Of a DNA stretch of 64,000 nucleotides, positions 1 to 8,966 are shown piece by piece. The notes beneath the pieces were generated by a model, which saw nothing but the letters and a program-made list of their open reading frames with translations, was not told the DNA's origin and did not search any database. A program made the position numbers and the translations under genes. Within the stretch, counting starts at the first letter, position 1, and each line of letters opens with the position of its first letter. This DNA is from CBIHON01 sp966211965 (GTDB taxonomy: Bacteria > Pseudomonadota > Gammaproteobacteria > Burkholderiales > Burkholderiaceae_D): positions 1 through 64,000 of the forward strand of contig CBIHON010000011.1 in the NCBI GenBank assembly GCA_966211965.1, read 5' to 3'.

Positions 1-2346
1 CTGGCGCTGGAGCAGGGCGAAACCGACAAGCTGTGCGAATACGCGCCGCGCCAGTTGCTGGACCTGGTGTTCCAGGTTTTCGGCGACAAGGAAGTGCTGG
101 ACGCCTACGACGAGGCCAAGCGCCATCAGCGCGATACCGAAGCCGAACTGCAGCGCTTCGAAACCGAACTGGAATCCTCCAAAACCAACCTGGAAGGCCT
201 GCGCTTGCGCGTCGCCAATTTCCACCAATGGGAACAATTGAACAAAGAGCGGCGCGATCTGCAAGACGAAATTCTGCCGACCCTGCAGTACCACGAAATC
301 CGTGAAAAAGCCGCTGCCGCAAGCCGAGCCCTGCGCGACGCGAAGGCCACGCTGCGCGCGCAGGACGACCAACTGTCGGACAAGCGCGCCGACCTGGCGC
401 AGCGGGCTGCCGCATTCAACGACGCGCAACAGAACGAAACCACGCTGGAAGCCGAAGAATCCGGCTTGAAGACGCGTTTGAGCGAACTCAACGGCAAGCT
501 CAAACCGCTGGAAAACCTGCTCGAACAAAAAGCCCGCCTGCAAAAATTGGCCGCCGATTCCGGCGCCGACATCGCCGACGTCGCTGCGCAGCTCGAAGCA
601 AAAGAAACCGAGCTGTCGCGCCAGCGCCAAGCCCGCGACACCTTGTCCGCACGCATCGCCGCCGAACGCGCCGGCATCGCCGCGCTCGAAAGCAAGGCTG
701 CCTTGCCCGAACCCGACAACGTCCGCTCGATGCGGCGCGCACTGCGCGAAGCCGGCATCGCGCACACGATGCTGACCGACATCATCGAAGTCAGCGAGCC
801 GCGCTGGCAAGCCGCGGTCGAAGGCGTGCTGCGCGGTTCCACCTTCGTCATCCTGCTGGACAATCCGCGTGACGCAGCCGCCGCCTATCGCATCGGCGAA
901 AAGGAACGCTACAGCCATTTCATCGTGCCCGACCGTGTCGCCGCGCCTTCCGGTTCTGCCGACAGTCTGCTGTCAGTGGTGCGTTTCAGCGCCCCGGCCC
1001 CGGCCTGGCTGATCGACCAGCTGGCGCGCATTACCCGCGTCGACTCGGCCGAAGCCGGCATGCGCCTGGGCAGCGGCGAAGAATGGATCACCCCGGACGC
1101 CTATCACCGCGAACGGCGCGGCGGCCGCTCGCTTTTCGTCGAACCCTCGCGCTATCGCTTCGGCCAGGCAGGACGCGCGCAACGCCTCGAAGCCCTGCAG
1201 AAATCGCTCCCCAAACTCGAAGCCGAAGAAGACCAACTGACCATCAAGATAGGCAAACTTGCCGCCGAATTCAGCGCCTTGAAAGCGCGTATCGCTGGCG
1301 TCGACGCCGCCCAGGAACTGCTTGCCCGACAACCCGAATTCGACGAAGCCGCGCATGGCGCCACACCTCTGAAAGCCGCGCGCACCGAGGTCGGCTCGCG
1401 CCTGGGCGAGCTTGCCCCCTTGATGAAAAAAGCCACCGAAGCACGCACCCGCGCGTACGACACCTGGCAAGAGGCAAAGAGCAAGTTGGCCGAGAGCGAA
1501 GCGCACCTGCGCCAGGCAAAAAAACGCCAGGACGAAGAGCGCTCCCATCACGCGCAAACGCTGAAGGAAATCCACCAAAGCTGGCGCCGCCTGCCTTTCA
1601 ACTGGCGGCGCCCGGCACGCCGCCAGGCGCTGGTCAGCGAGCATCAGAATACGCATCAAGTCGAGCTGCGCCTGAAGAGCCTGGCCGCCAACCTGGCGCG
1701 CGAGGATTGGGAAACCGACGATACCGTGGTCAGCCAGTATGGCCGCCTGCACAACCAGTTGCAGGGCCGGCAGGCCGAAACCGATGAGCGCCGCTACCAG
1801 AACAACCGTGCAATCGAGGCCACCGCCAACGCGCGCGGCGCCTACATCGAACGCTTGCGCTACACTATCAAGACCTATAGCCGCAACATCAAGGAGTTGG
1901 GCGAACTGGCCGGCATCGAAGTGCATACCGACACCGTGCGCCTGGAAAACGACGACACGCAACTGGCGCAAGCCGGCCTCCACGTGCGCTTCAAGTTCGA
2001 CGGCAAAGGGCCGATCGGGATGAACGACGGCGAGGCGTCAGGCGGGCAGCAGGTGATGAAGTCGCTGATCCTGTTGATCGGTCTGCTGAAATCCGATGAT
2101 GGGGCTGGCGGCTTCGTGTTTATCGATGAACCGTTCGCGCATCTGGATATCCGCAATATTCAACTGGTGGGGGAATTCCTCAAGAACACCGATGCGCAGT
2201 ATCTGATGACGACGCCGCTGACGCACAACACCGATGTGTATGATCCGTCGGAGTTGACGCTGATTACCAGCAAGAAGAAAAAGGAGTCGCATTGGGCGCA
2301 GCCGATTTTTGTGTTGCAGCGGCGGATGGAGGGAAAGGCAGCGTAA
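1..2346 (+). CDS. SMC-like chromosome-segregation-type ATPase, 3' part
   Basis: The reading frame is open from the first base, so the start and the Walker A motif lie upstream of the window. About 781 residues are visible. Long charged coiled-coil segments (roughly residues 20-240 and 390-620) flank a globular middle that looks like an SMC-type hinge. Near the C-terminus come an ABC signature (SGGQQV) and a Walker B with D-loop (FVFIDEPFAHLD). This is the architecture of SMC/RecN-type ATPases that bind DNA or chromosomes. The early LALEQGETD stretch resembles the segment that follows the head start in SMC proteins. A condensin-like or Wadjet-like role is possible, but partner genes would be upstream and are not visible. 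Confidence 0.85.
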   Translation: MALEQGETDKLCEYAPRQLLDLVFQVFGDKEVLDAYDEAKRHQRDTEAELQRFETELESSKTNLEGLRLRVANFHQWEQLNKERRDLQDEILPTLQYHEIREKAAAASRALRDAKATLRAQDDQLSDKRADLAQRAAAFNDAQQNETTLEAEESGLKTRLSELNGKLKPLENLLEQKARLQKLAADSGADIADVAAQLEAKETELSRQRQARDTLSARIAAERAGIAALESKAALPEPDNVRSMRRALREAGIAHTMLTDIIEVSEPRWQAAVEGVLRGSTFVILLDNPRDAAAAYRIGEKERYSHFIVPDRVAAPSGSADSLLSVVRFSAPAPAWLIDQLARITRVDSAEAGMRLGSGEEWITPDAYHRERRGGRSLFVEPSRYRFGQAGRAQRLEALQKSLPKLEAEEDQLTIKIGKLAAEFSALKARIAGVDAAQELLARQPEFDEAAHGATPLKAARTEVGSRLGELAPLMKKATEARTRAYDTWQEAKSKLAESEAHLRQAKKRQDEERSHHAQTLKEIHQSWRRLPFNWRRPARRQALVSEHQNTHQVELRLKSLAANLAREDWETDDTVVSQYGRLHNQLQGRQAETDERRYQNNRAIEATANARGAYIERLRYTIKTYSRNIKELGELAGIEVHTDTVRLENDDTQLAQAGLHVRFKFDGKGPIGMNDGEASGGQQVMKSLILLIGLLKSDDGAGGFVFIDEPFAHLDIRNIQLVGEFLKNTDAQYLMTTPLTHNTDVYDPSELTLITSKKKKESHWAQPIFVLQRRMEGKAA

Positions 2347-2466
2347 GGGGGAGGTTGATTTCCCCTCGTCGTACCTCGGTCATCAAACCTATGGTTCTTA
2401 TATGAGGGTAGCCCTACGCTCGCTCTTGTTCCGCCAGACCAATTACCTTAAACGTCAAATAACAGA

Positions 2467-2967
2467 ATGACCGGCTTCAATTGCACTACCTGTGGTGAAT
2501 ATCATGCCGAGCTTCCCATGTGCTTTGGGGCGGCAGCACCGGCCCTTTGGCTTTCGTTGTCGGAGGAGGAGCGCACGACTCGCGCTGAACTCACTTCCGA
2601 TCAGTGCGTTATCGACAGCCAGTACTTTTTTCTTCTTGGCCGAATTCTTCTCCCCGTCGTCGATGGACCGGGCCCTTTCGTGTGGCTTGCCTGGGTATCG
2701 TTAAGCGAAAAGAACTTCGTTCGTTCCTGTAAGCTCTGGGATACCAAAGGTCGAGAGTCTGAGCCGCCATACTTTGGCTGGCTTCAAAGCGCTCTGCCAT
2801 ACGATCCACCCACGCTGAGCCTGAAGACAAGTGTTCAGACTGCAGTGGCCGGAGAAAGGCCGATCATTACGCTTGAACGCACAGATCATCCGCTGTCTAT
2901 TGAACAGCGAGAGGGCATAACAATGGGAAGAGTCCGACAGATCGTCGAAAGGGCTCTTCACGGGTAA
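2467..2967 (+). CDS. DUF2199 domain-containing protein
   Basis: A 166-residue protein that starts with a CxxC pair (FNCTTCGEYH) followed by a conserved-looking WLSLSEEE / CVID / FFLLGRILLPV block. This matches my recollection of the DUF2199 family, whose function is unknown. The N-terminal Cys pair could bind a metal. It is a single-gene unit and ends just before a strong hairpin at 2969-2998. No signal peptide or membrane segment is seen, so it is probably cytoplasmic. Confidence 0.75.
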   Translation: MTGFNCTTCGEYHAELPMCFGAAAPALWLSLSEEERTTRAELTSDQCVIDSQYFFLLGRILLPVVDGPGPFVWLAWVSLSEKNFVRSCKLWDTKGRESEPPYFGWLQSALPYDPPTLSLKTSVQTAVAGERPIITLERTDHPLSIEQREGITMGRVRQIVERALHG

Positions 2968-2968
2968 T

Positions 2969-2998
2969 CCAGTACCGTAGCCCTGCCTACGGTACTGG
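2969..2998. terminator. Bidirectional terminator-like hairpin
   Basis: Perfect 12-bp inverted repeat CCAGTACCGTAG / CTACGGTACTGG with a 6-nt loop. It lies between the convergent ends of the DUF2199 gene and the minus-strand gene ending at 3034. No long T run follows, so termination is inferred from position and stem strength. Confidence 0.6.
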
Positions 2999-3033
2999 GT
3001 CATCACAATGAGCAGGTATTGGGGACGTGATGA

Positions 3034-3489
3034 TCATTCATCGGTACAACCTAATCCTTTGCGCGCATCTTTTTCCCCAGCAAAGGTCTGTTTCGTTCTC
3101 TTCATGATCATTGCCTGTAGTTGCGCCAGCGCGGGAAAATGAAAGTTCTTGCAGGAGTTGATTTCCCATACATCGCCGGTTTTGACGCTCACCGAAAACA
3201 ATCCCAGATAGTCCGTCGCCCCTGCCTTGGGCGAATCGTAGCCAAGACTGAAGTCGAAATAACCGGGGTGAGGTGGATTGCCTTGTTCGTCTGCCAGATT
3301 GCCGTCGATGAATACGCCGGGCATCGACAGACGGTATTTTTCGTGCCGCAGTACAACCATGAGAACTTGCTTGGCTTGATCTTTGGTCAGGCCGTTTTCC
3401 CGTACTTCCGCCGACTTAAATGGCGCAGCGCCGACCTCTGCGCTAAATGCCACAGAGATCAAACAGAGACCACAGATCATGCGCTTCAT
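3034..3489 (-). CDS. Small exported protein, probable immunity protein of the upstream hydrolase
   Basis: The 151-residue product begins with a clear signal peptide (MKRMICGLCLISVAFSAEVGA, cleavage near AxA), so it should act in the periplasm. The ATG overlaps the stop of the upstream hydrolase gene by 4 bp (ATGA), which fixes the start at 3489; the longer in-frame ORF upstream has no support. A cytoplasmic-looking peptidoglycan hydrolase tightly coupled to a small periplasmic protein is the usual layout of interbacterial effector/immunity pairs. I do not recognise a named immunity family, so the role is inferred from context. Confidence 0.6.
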   Translation of the reverse strand: MKRMICGLCLISVAFSAEVGAAPFKSAEVRENGLTKDQAKQVLMVVLRHEKYRLSMPGVFIDGNLADEQGNPPHPGYFDFSLGYDSPKAGATDYLGLFSVSVKTGDVWEINSCKNFHFPALAQLQAMIMKRTKQTFAGEKDARKGLGCTDE

Positions 3490-3947
3490 TTGGCCGTGCA
3501 TTCCATACGGGTTTTGACGACTTTGACGATGTCCACAATCAGTTGGGCGTAACCGGTGCGTCCGCCGTTGGCTGAATTGCCGGAATTGAATCCGCATCGA
3601 ATGAGCGCATTGGCGAAATCAAGAGGGTCTGACTTGCCTATTAACGTTGAGCCGAATCGTTGCGCAAATGATTGCCCACATTGCAGAAAGGAATCATAGG
3701 TCGCAACTTTGATTTTTGCATTGCCCAATGGCGCTACTGCGCCGGTTTGGAGGGGCGCCGGCGCATGCATTGAGAAATAGTTGTTGTATTCCCGCGCGAT
3801 ACGTCCCGTCCCATATTGGCTTTCATGCGCCGCTAATCCGAGTATGTTTTCGACGGGAATCTTCAGCATCGTTGCGATAGTGGCGCAGTCCACTCGATGC
3901 TTATTAACAAAAGCGACTGCGTTAGCATTGTTGCAAAGGTTTGCCAT
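3486..3947 (-). CDS. Glucosaminidase/lysozyme-like peptidoglycan hydrolase, candidate secreted effector
   Basis: A 153-residue protein resembling a stand-alone glucosaminidase-type domain. NILGLAAHESQYGTG carries the probable catalytic Glu, followed by NNYFSMHAPAP, a KVATYDSFLQCGQSFA helix and a C-terminal GRTGYAQLI motif typical of bacteriophage/T6SS muramidase-type folds. There is no signal peptide, so it would need a contact-dependent route such as T6SS to reach the cell wall. It is followed with a 4-bp overlap by a small exported protein. No secretion genes lie in the window. A phage lysozyme relic is the main alternative. Confidence 0.65.
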   Translation of the reverse strand: MANLCNNANAVAFVNKHRVDCATIATMLKIPVENILGLAAHESQYGTGRIAREYNNYFSMHAPAPLQTGAVAPLGNAKIKVATYDSFLQCGQSFAQRFGSTLIGKSDPLDFANALIRCGFNSGNSANGGRTGYAQLIVDIVKVVKTRMECTAK

Positions 3948-4145
3948 AAATATTTTCCCTGTTTTTTATGCAATATTGTTTAATTAACCATAATATCATG
4001 ACAGCTTGAATAATTAAACGGCTCAATCTCTGCTATACGTTATATATCTCTCTCGCACTACACCGTTGGGCTCCAGTACCATTACGGTCTGTTGTGCCCA
4101 GACGGGCATTGGAAAAACTTCTACACCATAGTTTATGGACACACC
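3948..4145. other. AT-rich intergenic region
   Basis: This stretch, especially 3948-4050, is markedly AT-richer than its surroundings. It separates the minus-strand hydrolase/immunity pair from plus-strand small genes and probably holds divergent promoters. No individual -35/-10 pair is convincing. The composition suggests acquired DNA. Confidence 0.4.
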
Positions 4146-4475
4146 ATGAAGAGCCGCATCATGTACATCGAGTCGAAGGCCGGAGGAATTGTCGGTCCAG
4201 CTCGCATCGGTAGAATCACGTTCTCGAAAAGTGGTTCAACCATCTACTACGCCGGCAAGTCCTTCCAAAGTCTGAAGGGCTCGGGCTTCAAGGCAAACTA
4301 TTTCGATATCGAGACAGGGGATCAGTACTGGATCTCAGGCCCACGGAAAGATGGGCAGGATCAACTCTATCCAACAACGGTGGAGATCGATGATGACGTA
4401 TATGAAGAGTACTGGTCGCTAATTCGAGGCGTTGCTGCGCCGCAGAGAAAAAGTAACCGCGACGTAGCCGGTTAA
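4146..4475 (+). CDS. Conserved small protein of unknown function
   Basis: The 109-residue product starts at MKSRIMYIESKA and contains ARIGRITFSKSGSTIYYAGK, GFKANYFDIETGDQYWISGP and a C-terminal acidic segment. I recognise this as a widespread small bacterial family, sometimes mislabelled as 1-deoxy-D-xylulose-5-phosphate synthase by databases; it has none of that enzyme's domains. The upstream in-frame Met at 4092 adds a non-conserved extension and is not preferred. Cytoplasmic, function unknown. Confidence 0.65.
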   Translation: MKSRIMYIESKAGGIVGPARIGRITFSKSGSTIYYAGKSFQSLKGSGFKANYFDIETGDQYWISGPRKDGQDQLYPTTVEIDDDVYEEYWSLIRGVAAPQRKSNRDVAG

Positions 4476-4506
4476 TCCGTGCGTTTGAGATCGATGGAGA
4501 AGCCAC

Positions 4507-4746
4507 ATGCAAATCGGCAAGATAATTTTAATCAGCGTACTTTTGGCTTGCGCCTGTTTCAGCCGCTTCGCGCAGTCTCAGTCTTTGCCGAAGGGCGATG
4601 CCGGTCGCTGCAACGATGCCGTGGTAAATAGTGTTGGAAAATACTTCCATCTCCATGACTTTTCCTATCCCAGAGAGAGTATGTATCCGAGCGCTGAAAA
4701 CGGCGGGCGCACGGACGAGCAAAATCGCTGGTCAATTTTGAGTTAA
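4507..4746 (+). CDS. Small exported protein of unknown function, possibly truncated
   Basis: A 79-residue ORF with a good signal peptide (MQIGKIILISVLLACACFSRFAQS), preceded by a GGAGAAG ribosome binding site. The mature part is only about 55 residues and ends abruptly in a polar sequence, so it may be the N-terminal remnant of a longer secreted protein. I do not recognise a family. It sits in a patch of small unknown genes. Confidence 0.45.
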   Translation: MQIGKIILISVLLACACFSRFAQSQSLPKGDAGRCNDAVVNSVGKYFHLHDFSYPRESMYPSAENGGRTDEQNRWSILS

Positions 4747-4766
4747 CAACTGATTGGGAGAGTCGC

Positions 4767-5078
4767 ATGCAATCGATGGTTGTTCCGCATGGTCACTATA
4801 AGGCAATGAGACAAAAAACCTTGAAGGAAGGCCTGCTCAAAAGGCATGAACAAAAGCTTGCGGGCGCTGGAAAAGTCGAACGAAAGCGGATTTTGGCTGA
4901 AATAGATGCTGAAGTCGAAGCTACAGTAAACGGAGACCTTAAAAAATGGAGTTCAAGTAAAAGTACTACGGCTATTACTGCGAATATTAAAATAAATGGA
5001 TTCAAGGCCACAGCATTTATCCTGACGTTCTTGGCCGTCTCGATAGGGGCGTTATGGTTAGCCGGCATTCGTCTTTAA
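4767..5078 (+). CDS. Small single-pass membrane protein of unknown function
   Basis: A 103-residue product with a charged helical N-terminal part (about residues 15-60) and one C-terminal hydrophobic segment (AFILTFLAVSIGALWLAGI). A GGGAGAG ribosome binding site lies upstream of the ATG. No family recognised. The spacing (20 bp) suggests co-transcription with the preceding small exported protein. Confidence 0.5.
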   Translation: MQSMVVPHGHYKAMRQKTLKEGLLKRHEQKLAGAGKVERKRILAEIDAEVEATVNGDLKKWSSSKSTTAITANIKINGFKATAFILTFLAVSIGALWLAGIRL

Positions 5079-5331
5079 CACGTTCGATACCGGCGCCATT
5101 CCGGTTGCTGGATGGTGTAGCGGCAGGCCGCTGCGTGGCATCTATCCGGGGATTGGCCCGCGACATCGGGTGTATTGAATTGTTCGTTGGAAGAATGAAG
5201 TGGATGTGCTGGGATTGCATCCCAGTCTACGCGCCTGGCTGTAAGCGGCTACACCAAGGACTACGTCAGCGTCTGCCGTGCAAAGGCCGAATGCCGGGCG
5301 GACCGGGAGCATCCCGAAAGGAACAAACAAG

Positions 5332-7002
5332 GTGGCAACGATATTTAAACAAGCGCGTATTTGGTCCTTTATCAGCATCCTGCTGTCAGGAATGATGAAT
5401 AGCATTGCCGCCCAGTCATTGAGCATGGAGAGCGAACCTGCGGCGCTCGCCAAAGCTGCTCTTGGTTCTGAGCGAGGGAGTGCGGCCGTCGGCGTATGGC
5501 GCGGCGGCTCGTCAAGATTCGCTTTCACGCCTCAAAGTGCGGTGAACCCGGCGGCGTCGGATAACCGGCAAGGCCAACCTCTGTTCGAAATCGGCTCCAT
5601 CACCAAAGTATTCACGGGTCTGTTGCTGGCGCAAGCGGTTGAGCGCGGCGAGCTGCGCCTGGACGATACTCTCGGCAAGCTATTGAACGGCAAGGCAAAC
5701 CTTTCTCCGCAGGTCGCGGCTGTCACGCTCAGGCAGCTTGTCACGCATAGTTCTTGCCTGCCGCGCCTGCCGGCCGATTTTGCTGTCGGCTCGTCGCCGG
5801 CAAACCCTTACCAATACTATGGGCGCGACAGGCTATGGACAGCGCTATCGGCTTTAAAGCTGGAAAATCCGCCCCCTTGCGAAGCCGCATACAGCAATTT
5901 TGGTTTTGCCGTGCTGGGCGAGTTGATATCCGAACGTTACGGCATGTCTTGGGATGCACTTGTGCGCGAGCGAATCACCCGGCCCTTGGGGATGCATGAT
6001 ACGGTGCAGTACCTGGGCGACAAAACCGCACGCCTGGCAGCGGGTTATGCGGGAAATGAAACGGCATCGCCTTGGGACATGCGTGCCTTTGCCGGCGCCG
6101 GCGCGCTTCGGTCGACGGCAGCGGATATGCTGATTTTCAGCCGCGCCATCCTGGCAGGTAAAACGGGGCCGCTGGGTGCCGCGGCGGAACGCCTGGTCAC
6201 GCCGCTCGGCAAGTATCAACTCGGTGAAATCGGATATGCGGTGATGATTCGCGGGCCGAAAGACCGGCGCACGATTCTTCATGATGGTGGAACGGGCGGT
6301 TATCGTTCGCTATGGATGGCAGCGCTCGACAGCAACGAAGCGTTGATCGTATTGGCGAGCAATGACAAGGCCCCGGTGGAGACAGTGGCTCAGGCGATTG
6401 CCGCGAGCCGCTATCAAGTAAGCACGGAAATCGTCGCTGTCGATGCCAAAAAACTGGCTGAATACACCGGAGTATTCCGGATTGACAAAAGCACCGCCTT
6501 TACTTTTGTCGTGCAAGACGGCGTGCTCTACGGGCGCTTGACCGGGCAGGCTTTCGGGGCGCTTACCCCCAGCGCCGAAAACACGTTTACCTTTCCCGGT
6601 GTCGGCGCGGCATTCACATTTGCGCGTGAAGGCGGCAAAGTCTCCGCCGTCACGCTGAATCAAGGTGGCGGGATCATGTCGGCTTCCCGTACGGATGAGC
6701 CAGTCCCGAGAGAAGCCGTGCTGCCTGCCCGCGCACTTGACGCCTATCTCGGGCATTATCGGAAGAAGGCGCTTTTGCAGTCCGACATGGTGTTCGATGT
6801 CCGATACAATGCCGGCCAGCTCGCGGTGAAGTTAAATGACCAGCGGCGTTTTCCTGTATTTCCGGTCCAAGGCAAGCCGGACCGGTTTGCCTATGACTTG
6901 GTCAAGGCCGAACTGCAATTCGAGCGCAATGCCGCCGGAAAAGTGGTCGCGTTGGTGCTGTATCAAAATGGCGAGCATCGCGCCGTCAAATTGGCGGACT
7001 AG
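5332..7002 (+). CDS. Class C beta-lactamase-like serine hydrolase
   Basis: Member of the AmpC/penicillin-binding (beta-lactamase class C) superfamily. The SxxK motif is SITK with Ser89/Lys92, the YxN motif is YSNFG, and HDGGTGGY supplies the third (KTG-equivalent) motif. A C-terminal domain of about 180 residues resembles the DUF3471/lipocalin-like domains attached to many such hydrolases. A hydrophobic N-terminus (FISILLSGMMNSIAA) suggests export. A GTG start at 5332 with an AAAGGA site is preferred over the longer frame from 5278. It could be an esterase, peptidase or beta-lactamase; the substrate cannot be read from sequence. Confidence 0.85.
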   Translation: MATIFKQARIWSFISILLSGMMNSIAAQSLSMESEPAALAKAALGSERGSAAVGVWRGGSSRFAFTPQSAVNPAASDNRQGQPLFEIGSITKVFTGLLLAQAVERGELRLDDTLGKLLNGKANLSPQVAAVTLRQLVTHSSCLPRLPADFAVGSSPANPYQYYGRDRLWTALSALKLENPPPCEAAYSNFGFAVLGELISERYGMSWDALVRERITRPLGMHDTVQYLGDKTARLAAGYAGNETASPWDMRAFAGAGALRSTAADMLIFSRAILAGKTGPLGAAAERLVTPLGKYQLGEIGYAVMIRGPKDRRTILHDGGTGGYRSLWMAALDSNEALIVLASNDKAPVETVAQAIAASRYQVSTEIVAVDAKKLAEYTGVFRIDKSTAFTFVVQDGVLYGRLTGQAFGALTPSAENTFTFPGVGAAFTFAREGGKVSAVTLNQGGGIMSASRTDEPVPREAVLPARALDAYLGHYRKKALLQSDMVFDVRYNAGQLAVKLNDQRRFPVFPVQGKPDRFAYDLVKAELQFERNAAGKVVALVLYQNGEHRAVKLAD

Positions 7003-7102
7003 TGAGAATTACGTAATATATGACCGCGCGTGCGGATTTGGCAGGGCGGGGTGGAGCAGGGAGTAGCGTGAGACTATCTAAATGGAATAGGCCAACATAA
7101 AA

Positions 7103-8383
7103 ATGAAACTAATCACCATCCTGCTCACCGCACTGCTGGTCCTCGCCAATCCCGCCATCGCCGAACCGACCAACCGCCTCGATGAAATCCTGGCCCGAGG
7201 CACTGTCCGTGTAGCCACCACCGGAGACTACAAACCCTTCAGTTACCGCAACCCGGTGACCGGCGATTACGAGGGCATCGACATCGACCTGGCCCGCATG
7301 CTGTCCAAATCCCTCGGCGTGAAACTCGAACTGGTCGCCACGTCCTGGCCCACGCTGATGAAGGATTTCGCCGAGGGTAAATTCGACATCGCCATGAGCG
7401 GCATCTCGGTCAGCCTGGAGCGGCAGAAGCATGGCGTATTCTCCATCCCCTATCTGCGTGACGGCAAAACCCCGATCACGCGCTGCGAGAACAAGGAGCG
7501 CTTCCAGACCCTGCAGCAAATCGACCGGCCCGAGGTGCGTCTGGTCGTCAACCCCGGCGGCACCAACGAGCGCTTCGCCCGTGCCAATTTGCCGCATGCC
7601 CAACTGGTGGCCCATCCCGATAACGTGACGATCTTCGGCGAGATCGTCGAGGGCAGGGCAGATCTCATGGTGACCGATGCGGTGGAGGCACGCCTGCAGC
7701 AAAAGCTGCGGCCGCAACTGTGCGCCGTGCATCCTGAGAGGCCTTTCGATTTTTCGGAGAAAGCCTATCTGCTGCCGCGCGACTGGCTGTGGAAAGCCTG
7801 GGTCGATCAATGGCTGCGCCAGGCGATGGAAAGCGGCAGCTTCCAGCGTGTGCACGACAAATGGATCGCATGGCCTTGGCCGGATGGGGTGCCGCAGGGT
7901 GGTCTCGATTTGCTGCTGGCACTGATGGACGAGCGGCTCAAACTGATGCCGGACGTGGCGCGCTACAAATGGAATACCCAGTCGCCGATCGAGGATTTGC
8001 CGCGCGAGAAAATCATCATCGACGCCTTGGTCAAGGATGCCGATCAGACCGGCGTACCCGCGGTTTGGGCGGAGACTTTTTTCCGGGCGCAGATCGAGGC
8101 GGCGAAGACCGTGCAGCGCCAGCTATTTGAACGCTGGCGGCAGGAAAAGGCCGGCCGCTTCGAAGACGTGCCGGACCTCGCGCGCGAGTTGCGGCCACGG
8201 CTGGATGGATTGACCGTCAAGCTGCAGAAAGCGCTGAAGGATAATTGGGCCGTGCTGAATAATCCGGCCCGCCAGTCCGAAGTAAAAGCCGCGGCCACGC
8301 GCTGGCTTTCCGCCACAGTGTGGGGGCGTGCGGCCGAGCAGGCTGCCGGGCCGCTGACAGACGGTAACCCCGCCAAGCCTTGA
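7103..8383 (+). CDS. Exported cyclohexadienyl dehydratase fused to periplasmic chorismate mutase
   Basis: A 426-residue fusion. Residues 1-20 are a signal peptide ending in AIA. Residues about 24-260 form a solute-binding-protein fold of the PheC/cyclohexadienyl dehydratase type (RGTVRVATTGDYKPFSY, YEGIDIDLARML, FDIAMSGISVSLER). Residues about 265-410 match the exported gamma class of AroQ chorismate mutases (LLLALMDERLKLMPDVARYKW, AETFFRAQIEAAKTVQ). Together they would convert chorismate to prephenate and then to phenylpyruvate in the periplasm. It is a single-gene unit between a serine hydrolase and a broken racemase. Assignment of both halves is by motif recognition; the substrate range (prephenate versus arogenate) is not determined. 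Confidence 0.85.
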   Translation: MKLITILLTALLVLANPAIAEPTNRLDEILARGTVRVATTGDYKPFSYRNPVTGDYEGIDIDLARMLSKSLGVKLELVATSWPTLMKDFAEGKFDIAMSGISVSLERQKHGVFSIPYLRDGKTPITRCENKERFQTLQQIDRPEVRLVVNPGGTNERFARANLPHAQLVAHPDNVTIFGEIVEGRADLMVTDAVEARLQQKLRPQLCAVHPERPFDFSEKAYLLPRDWLWKAWVDQWLRQAMESGSFQRVHDKWIAWPWPDGVPQGGLDLLLALMDERLKLMPDVARYKWNTQSPIEDLPREKIIIDALVKDADQTGVPAVWAETFFRAQIEAAKTVQRQLFERWRQEKAGRFEDVPDLARELRPRLDGLTVKLQKALKDNWAVLNNPARQSEVKAAATRWLSATVWGRAAEQAAGPLTDGNPAKP

Positions 8384-8469
8384 ACAGGTTCCAGGCAATC
8401 GCATGCCGCGTCTGCTCATCGCAGCACCATGGATAAAATAGCGCACACCACCGTCCACCTGCATTCACC

Positions 8470-8966
8470 ATGACTCAACATATCGGTATCGTTGCATGTT
8501 CCGCCGAGGGAGCTGCTCTTTGTTATCGCACTATTTGCGCAGAAAGCGAGCGCCTTCTTGGCCCGCATAGGCATCCTGAAATCTCTCTGCATTCACTCTC
8601 GCTTGCAGACTATGTGAATTGTCTCGAACGCGGCGATTTGCCGGGAGTCGGCGAGCTGATGCTTGCTTCCGCCATTTAACTCGCGCGCATCGGTGCCGAT
8701 TTCTTGATCTGCCCCGACAACACTATCCACCAAGCGTTTTCCCATGTTGAACCACGCTCGCCGTGCCCTTGGCTGCACATTGCGGAAGTGGTTGCGGCGG
8801 AAGCAGAGAGGCATGGGTATCGGCGGCTCGGCCTGACCGGGACGAAATGGCTGGTGGACAGTGCGGTCTACCCGGAGAAACTTGCGGCGCGCGGCATGGA
8901 GTGTGTGCGCCCAAGCGAGATCGAGCGCATTGAAATCAGCCGCATCATCATGGACGAGTTGGTGTA
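8470..8966 (+). pseudogene. Aspartate/glutamate racemase family, 5' part, interrupted
   Basis: This encodes the N-terminal two thirds of an Asp/Glu racemase, including the first catalytic Cys region (GIVACSAEGAALCYR) and the FLICPDNT motif. It is broken twice: codon 70 is TAA inside an otherwise continuous frame (ASAI*LARIG), and the gene is then split by a transposon after the GTGTA at 8962-8966. Joining 8470-8966 to 22589-22799 gives 708 nt, exactly 236 codons including stop, which confirms the two pieces as one gene. Confidence 0.9.

Noticed and set aside
973..1983. 336-codon minus-strand ORF opposite the SMC-like gene
   Set aside because: Antisense shadow of a high-GC coding frame; composition is Gly/Ala/Leu-rich and no domain is recognisable, while the plus frame has clear ATPase motifs.
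5054..5395. 113-codon plus-strand ORF before the beta-lactamase-like gene
   Set aside because: Overlaps the supported start of the hydrolase in another frame; no recognisable sequence features.
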